DNA of 51,700 bases, taken from assembly GCA_910587705.1 (NCBI GenBank), contig CAJUMX010000019.1, positions 1-51,700 on the forward strand, written 5' to 3'. The notes beneath the pieces are model-generated. The model was not told where the DNA came from, searched no databases, and saw nothing but the letters and a program-made list of their open reading frames with translations. Origin of the DNA: an uncultured Oscillibacter sp. Its GTDB lineage: Bacteria; Bacillota; Clostridia; Oscillospirales; Oscillospiraceae. Position 1 is the stretch's first letter. Each line of letters opens with the position of its first letter. Below are positions 48,056-51,700 of this stretch, piece after piece. The position numbers and the translations under genes were made by a program.

Positions 48056-49189
48056 ATGTTCAAACTGCTTAAAACCGAGGGCCGCGCCCGGCGCGGCCAG
48101 TTTTCCTGTGCCCACGGCGGCGTGGTCCAGACCCCGGTGTTCATGAACGTGGGCACCCAGGCCGCCATCAAGGGCGGTGTGGACGCCTTCGACCTCCAGG
48201 AGGTCCGCTGTCAGATCGAGCTGAGCAATACCTACCACCTCCACCTCCGGCCCGGCGACCAGCTGATCCGGCAGATGGGCGGGCTTCATAAGTTCATGAA
48301 TTGGGAGGGCCCCATCCTAACGGACTCCGGCGGCTTCCAGGTTTTTTCCCTGGCGCCCCTCCGGCGAATCAAGGAGAAAGGGGTCTATTTCTCCTCCCAC
48401 ATCGACGGGCGGAAGATTTTCATGGGGCCGGAGGAGTCCATGCGCATCCAATCCAATCTAGGCAGCGACGTGGCCATGGCCTTCGACGAATGTGTGGAGA
48501 ATCCGGCAACCTATGAGTACGCCAAGGCCTCCTGCGAACGGACTCTCCGCTGGCTGGAGCGGTGCAAGCGGGAACACGACCGGCTAAACGCCCTGCCGGA
48601 TACCGTCAACCCCCAACAGCTCCTCTTCGGCATCAACCAGGGGGCCACCTTTGAGGACCTCCGCGTCTGGCACATGGAGGAAATTTCCAAGCTGGACTGC
48701 GACGGCTATGCCATCGGCGGACTGGCGGTGGGAGAACCTACCCAGGTCATGTACGATATCATTGATGCGGTGGAGCCCTATATGCCCCGGGAAAAACCCC
48801 GGTATCTCATGGGCGTGGGCACCCCCAGCAACATCATCGAGGGTGTGGCCCGGGGGGTGGACTTCTTCGACTGCGTGATGCCCTCCCGAAACGGGCGGCA
48901 TGGAAAGCTCTTCACCTGGGAGGGAACCGTCAACATCCTCAACGCCAAATACGCCGCAGACGAACGGCCCATCAGCGAGAGCTGCGGCTGTCCCGTCTGC
49001 AAGCGGTTCTCCCGGTCCTATCTCCGGCACCTGTTCAAGGCAGAGGAAACCCTGGCCCTCCGCCTGGCGGTACTGCACAACCTCTATTTTTATAACGAGT
49101 TGACGGCAAAAATCCGAGAGGCCCTGGATGCAGGGCGCTTTGGGGAATTCCGGGCGGAGTACAGCGAAAAGCTTGCGGAGCGGGTCTGA
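48056..49189 (+). CDS. tgt: tRNA-guanine transglycosylase Tgt
   Basis: Exchanges guanine-34 of GUN anticodon tRNAs for preQ1, the first tRNA step of queuosine synthesis. It has 377 residues. The nucleophilic and general-base Asp motifs are LTDSGGFQVFSL (about 88-99) and MGVGTPSNIIEGVARGVDFFD (about 256-276), the wobble-base recognition motif is SRNGRHGKLFTWEG, and the zinc site is CGCPVCKRFSRSYLRHLF with a later His. It follows the HhH gene after 15 bases and is followed by the YdbC-like gene after 3 bases. Confidence 0.97.
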   Translation: MFKLLKTEGRARRGQFSCAHGGVVQTPVFMNVGTQAAIKGGVDAFDLQEVRCQIELSNTYHLHLRPGDQLIRQMGGLHKFMNWEGPILTDSGGFQVFSLAPLRRIKEKGVYFSSHIDGRKIFMGPEESMRIQSNLGSDVAMAFDECVENPATYEYAKASCERTLRWLERCKREHDRLNALPDTVNPQQLLFGINQGATFEDLRVWHMEEISKLDCDGYAIGGLAVGEPTQVMYDIIDAVEPYMPREKPRYLMGVGTPSNIIEGVARGVDFFDCVMPSRNGRHGKLFTWEGTVNILNAKYAADERPISESCGCPVCKRFSRSYLRHLFKAEETLALRLAVLHNLYFYNELTAKIREALDAGRFGEFRAEYSEKLAERV

Positions 49190-49192
49190 GCC

Positions 49193-49405
49193 GTGAGGAA
49201 ATTTCTCATCGTCCGGCATCTGGCCGTTCTGGCTCCTTCCAACAACGGCTGGACAAAGGAGCTGAATCATGTTAGTTGGGACGGCCGGGAGCCGGTCTAC
49301 GACATCAGAACCTGGAATGTGGACCACAGCGAATATGGAAAAGGCGTGACCCTGACGTCGAAGGAGCTGGCTTGCCTGCGGGAGGCGCTGTTGGCCATGC
49401 AATAG
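49193..49405 (+). CDS. YdbC family protein (PC4-like)
   Basis: A 70-residue protein with the signature NGWTKELNHVSWDGREPVYD, IRTWNVDHSEYGKGVTLTSKE, typical of the YdbC/PC4-like family. This is a single-stranded-DNA-binding fold related to eukaryotic coactivator PC4. The start is GTG at 49193, 3 bases after the tgt stop, with only a weak GCGGAGCGG ribosome site within tgt, so it is probably translationally coupled to tgt. The cellular role is unknown. A methyltransferase gene follows after 26 bases. Confidence 0.82.
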   Translation: MRKFLIVRHLAVLAPSNNGWTKELNHVSWDGREPVYDIRTWNVDHSEYGKGVTLTSKELACLREALLAMQ

Positions 49406-49431
49406 CCCTTCCGGCAGATGGAGGTGGGGAA

Positions 49432-50052
49432 ATGGGCAATCCTTGGGAAACGATTACGCTGGAGGATTATGAAAATCACATGAAGCTGGATTCCGTCCGG
49501 CAGCTCCAAGGACTGAACCATCTGATGCAGAGCCAGCTGAACGCCTTCCCTGCTTCCAGCGTCATGGTCCTGGGCGTTGCAGGCGGCAACGGGCTGGAGC
49601 ATATTCGAGACGGTCAATTTGAGAAGGTGTATGGCGTCGACGTCAATGCCGCTTATTTGGAAGCGGCGGCTAGGCGGCATCCCGCGCTGAAAGGTGTGCT
49701 GGAATGCCTACGAATTGACCTGACAGAGGAGCCCTGCCGCCTGCCAAAAGCAGATCTGGTCCTTGCGAACCTACTGGTGGAGTATATTGGATACCCTTGC
49801 TTCCAGCAGGTGCTCCGGCACGTAGAGCCGGAATACGTCTCCTGCGTCATTCAAATCAATGCGGAACAAGGCTGGGTATCGGCCTCCCCCTATCTCCACG
49901 CATTTGACGCGCTGGAGCAGGTGCACTGCCAAGTGGAGGCGGCGGCATTGGAAAACGCAATGCAGGAGATTGGCTACCGCGCCGCCGATACGCTGGAGCA
50001 CGGGCTTCCCAATGGGAAAAAGCTCCTGCGAATGGATTTCAGGCGATCCTGA
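49432..50052 (+). CDS. Class I SAM-dependent methyltransferase
   Basis: A 206-residue methyltransferase of unknown substrate. The SAM-binding motif I is VMVLGVAGGNGLEHI (about 44-58), followed by VYGVDVNAAYLEAAARRHP (about 67-85) and the motif IV-like ADLVLANLLVEYIG (about 104-117). The N-terminal helix begins MGNPWETITLEDYENHMKLD. The C-terminal part has YRAADTLEHGLPNGKKLLRM, similar to small-molecule or unassigned methyltransferases. ATG 49432 is preceded by GGAGGTGGGG. It is the last gene of the queuosine-containing operon and ends before a strong terminator. Confidence 0.83.
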   Translation: MGNPWETITLEDYENHMKLDSVRQLQGLNHLMQSQLNAFPASSVMVLGVAGGNGLEHIRDGQFEKVYGVDVNAAYLEAAARRHPALKGVLECLRIDLTEEPCRLPKADLVLANLLVEYIGYPCFQQVLRHVEPEYVSCVIQINAEQGWVSASPYLHAFDALEQVHCQVEAAALENAMQEIGYRAADTLEHGLPNGKKLLRMDFRRS

Positions 50053-50074
50053 GCGCAGCCTACGGACAGCAAAA

Positions 50075-50102
50075 AAGCTCCCGGACAACTGTCCGGGAGC
50101 TT
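50075..50102. terminator. Bidirectional terminator between the methyltransferase gene and rpmB
   Basis: Perfect 12-bp stem AAGCTCCCGGAC / GTCCGGGAGCTT with a four-base loop AACT, preceded by a run of A and followed by TTCTCTCATT. It ends genes on both strands. Confidence 0.85.
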
Positions 50103-50114
50103 CTCTCATTCTCG

Positions 50115-50303
50115 TTAGACCGCTCTGGTAACCTTGCCGGAGCGCATGCACCGGGTGCAGACATACACGTGGCGGGGGGAACCATCCACGATCGCCTTGA
50201 CACGTTTCACGTTGGGCTTCCAGGGACGGTTGGAACGCCGGTGAGAGTGAGAGACCTGAATACCAAAGGTCACGCCTTTGCCGCAATACTCGCACTTAGC
50301 CAT
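50115..50303 (-). CDS. rpmB: 50S ribosomal protein L28
   Basis: A 62-residue ribosomal protein. It starts MAKCEYCGKGVTFGIQVSHS, with HRRSNRPWKPNVKRVKAIVD and VCTRCMRSGKV. The CxxC pairs (CEYC at 4-7 and CTRC at about 50-53) make it the zinc-containing form. ATG 50303 follows GGGGAGGTG. It is transcribed alone from a good promoter on the minus strand. Confidence 0.96.
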   Translation of the reverse strand: MAKCEYCGKGVTFGIQVSHSHRRSNRPWKPNVKRVKAIVDGSPRHVYVCTRCMRSGKVTRAV

Positions 50304-50360
50304 CCATTGCACCTCCCCGCTGTCGCATAATATGTGCGTGCTTCCACAAGCACAAGTGAT

Positions 50361-50389
50361 ATCATAGCAGAATCCATCGGAAAATGCAA
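50361..50389 (-). promoter_or_regulatory. Sigma-A promoter of rpmB
   Basis: Minus-strand TTGCAT (plus 50384-50389), 17-base spacer, TATGAT (plus 50361-50366) with TG one base upstream (extended -10), about 58 bases before the rpmB ATG. Confidence 0.7.
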
Positions 50390-50491
50390 GAAGAATTTTC
50401 AAAAAAACCGAAGTTTTTTGAAAAACAGGTATTCAGAAAGAACTTCTTCCGATCTCCGCTATTTTATAAAAGTAAAATTTTGTTTTGGGTA

Positions 50492-50520
50492 TTGACAATT
50501 CCCCTCTCTTTGCATATAAT
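50492..50520 (+). promoter_or_regulatory. Perfect consensus sigma-A promoter of rplJ-rplL
   Basis: TTGACA at 50492-50497, 17-base spacer, TATAAT at 50515-50520, fully consensus. Transcription would start near 50527, giving a 150-base leader before rplJ. Confidence 0.9.
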
Positions 50521-50526
50521 GTCACT

Positions 50527-50640
50527 TGCGTTCCAAAGACAGCAGGTGGGCTCCGCCCGTAAGCCCTGCCGAGGGCGGCAAATGTGAATTTGCTGTGCGT
50601 CCTTGTGCCTTTGTGGACACAGGGACGTTCCTTTTTTAGA
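50527..50640 (+). ncRNA. L10 leader (ribosomal-protein autoregulatory RNA)
   Basis: The transcribed leader of rplJ. It shows the L10 leader features: GGTGGGCTCCGCCCGTAAGC with GCCGAGGGCGGCAAAT (about 50546-50583), then a terminator-like hairpin GTCCTTGTG / CACAGGGAC (50599-50607, 50618-50626) followed by CCTTTTTTA at 50630-50638. In Firmicutes this element binds the L10-L7/L12 complex so that surplus protein stops transcription or translation. The hairpin plus T run supports transcription attenuation. Confidence 0.8.
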
Positions 50641-50676
50641 ACGCGCATTCCCATTCCTACGGAGGTGAAAACAACC

Positions 50677-51210
50677 ATGCCTAACGCGAAAGTCTTATCT
50701 GAGAAGCAGGCCATCGTGGCCCAGCTGACCGAAAAGATCCAGAAGGCCACCGCAGGCGTTATCGTCGACTACAAGGGTATCACCGTTGAAGAGGACACCG
50801 CCCTGCGGCGGGAGTGCCGTGAAAACGCGGTGGACTACGCCGTCGTCAAAAACACACTGCTCCGCTTCGCTTTCAACAACACCGGCCTCAGCGACCTGGA
50901 TGATCTGCTGAACGGCACCACTTCCCTGGCGCTGTGCGAGGATCCCGTGGCTCCTGCCCGGATCATGAACGACTATGCCGAAAAGCTGAAAGACAAGTTC
51001 GAGATCAAGGGTGGCTTCATGGACGGAAAGCCCGTGGATCTGGCCACCATCAAGTCTCTGGCTTCCATCCCTGCTCTGCCCGTCCTCCAAGCCCAGGTCC
51101 TGGGCACCATGCTGGCTCCCATCACCGGCCTGGCCGTGGTCTTGAAGCAGATTGCCGAGAAGCAGGGTGCGCCTGCCGAGGCCGCCGAAGAAGCCCCCGC
51201 CGCCGAGTAA
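50677..51210 (+). CDS. rplJ: 50S ribosomal protein L10
   Basis: Base of the L7/L12 stalk on the ribosome. It has 177 residues: MPNAKVLSEKQAIVAQLTEK at the start, GVIVDYKGITVEEDTALRRE (about 28-47), ENAVDYAVVKNTLLRFA, and a C-terminal helix (LGTMLAPITGLAVVLKQIAE) that binds L7/L12 dimers. ATG 50677 follows GGAGGTG. It is cotranscribed with rplL, 49 bases away, but not with rplKA, which lie on the other strand about 11 kb away. Confidence 0.97.
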   Translation: MPNAKVLSEKQAIVAQLTEKIQKATAGVIVDYKGITVEEDTALRRECRENAVDYAVVKNTLLRFAFNNTGLSDLDDLLNGTTSLALCEDPVAPARIMNDYAEKLKDKFEIKGGFMDGKPVDLATIKSLASIPALPVLQAQVLGTMLAPITGLAVVLKQIAEKQGAPAEAAEEAPAAE

Positions 51211-51259
51211 GCGGCTCCCTACCCTACCATAAAAATTTACTATCAGGAGGTTCCATACA

Positions 51260-51631
51260 ATGTCTGAGAAAGTTACTGCCATGATCGAAGAGATCAAGGG
51301 CCTGACCGTTCTGGAGCTCAGTGAGCTCGTCCACGCTCTGGAGGAGGAGTTCGGCGTTTCTGCCGCCGCCATGGCCGCTCCCGCCGCCGGTGGCGCCGCT
51401 CCCGCAGCCGAGGAAAAGACCGAGTTTGACGTGGTTCTGACCGGCTTCGACGCCGCCGCCAAGATCAAGGTCATCAAGGTTGTCCGCGAGATCACCGGCC
51501 AGGGTCTGGCCGAGGCCAAGGCCACCGTCGAGGGCGCTCCCGCCACCATCAAGGAAGGCGCTTCCAAGGACGATGCCGAGGCTCTGAAGAAGCAGATCGA
51601 GGAAGCCGGCGGCAAGGTCGAGCTGAAGTAA
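51260..51631 (+). CDS. rplL: 50S ribosomal protein L7/L12
   Basis: Flexible stalk protein that recruits translation factors. It has 123 residues: N-terminal dimerisation helix region (MIEEIKGLTVLELSELVHAL, about 7-26), Ala/Gly-rich hinge (about 37-53), and the globular C-terminal domain with KTEFDVVLTGFDAAAKIKVI and KEGASKDDAEALKKQIEEAG. ATG 51260 follows AGGAGG. No terminator is visible in the remaining 69 bases, so the transcript may continue into rpoB outside the window. Confidence 0.97.
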   Translation: MSEKVTAMIEEIKGLTVLELSELVHALEEEFGVSAAAMAAPAAGGAAPAAEEKTEFDVVLTGFDAAAKIKVIKVVREITGQGLAEAKATVEGAPATIKEGASKDDAEALKKQIEEAGGKVELK

Positions 51632-51700
51632 TTTCCCCTTTCTTCTGTCCCCCACCCCCGCAAAACGGACAGAGTGTCCCAAATAAAATGACCACACATG

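Noticed and set aside
1..51700. CRISPR array or restriction/defence cluster
   Set aside because: No regular direct repeats with spacers and no defence-type nuclease, helicase or toxin-antitoxin pair was found. The AAA ATPase at 18805-19557 alone, coupled to ruvB, is not evidence for a defence system.

Overview
The window looks like a chromosomal segment of a spore-forming, GC-rich Clostridia bacterium, most likely in the Oscillospiraceae (Flavonifractor/Oscillibacter-like). This is inferred from protein content, not from a database search. The evidence is: sporulation genes (yunB, spoIIM, sigH, a SpoIID-like gene, a cotJC remnant), Firmicutes-type families (DUF4364, DUF3048, TIGR04086, DUF6054, DUF4177, YdbC), consensus sigma-A promoters, abundant intrinsic terminators and a type A RNase P RNA. 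No tRNA, rRNA or CRISPR array was found.

Layout. (1) 1-2,280: right end of an integrated mobile element. It holds a large serine recombinase with its own promoter inside a perfect inverted repeat, a small coiled-coil ORF, a dyad that may be the attachment site, and then the last ~65 codons of cotJC, which suggests insertion into a spore-coat gene. (2) 2,281-8,840: ligA, yunB, murD, an alpha/beta hydrolase, rnpB and a membrane-anchored XRE regulator. (3) 9,035-12,253: a VTC-domain / DUF4956 / CotH-kinase operon divergent from that regulator. (4) 12,387-14,814: yebC, nif3-like, trmK and DUF1858. (5) 14,963-18,414: small unknown genes, sigH and glmM. (6) 18,422-24,232: ruvC-ruvA-DUF6054-TM protein-ruvB-ATPase-SdpI, running into glmM, preceded by spoIIM-xerD. 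(7) 24,679-28,987: TIGR04086, yajC, an acetyltransferase, a cysteine-rich protein, a DUF3048 lipoprotein and DUF4364. (8) 29,036-38,731: the minus-strand series hprK-glk-murB-rapZ-yvcK-whiA-DUF3788-dnaE, combining carbon sensing, wall synthesis and replication. (9) 39,016-41,251: rpmG-secE-nusG-rplK-rplA. (10) 41,565-50,303: a lipoprotein, asd-dapA, a SpoIID-like/queA/HhH/tgt/YdbC/methyltransferase operon, and rpmB. (11) 50,492-51,631: L10 leader, rplJ and rplL on the plus strand.

Most of the window is core genome. The parts most worth a second look are the possible cotJC-targeting recombinase, the VTC-DUF4956-CotH operon with its divergent regulator, a sigH promoter placed so close to the start codon that the mRNA would be leaderless, the separation of rplKA from rplJL by about 11 kb and opposite strands, and candidate sporulation-sigma promoters before yunB, spoIIM and a cysteine-rich protein. 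I see no clear defence system or CRISPR locus.
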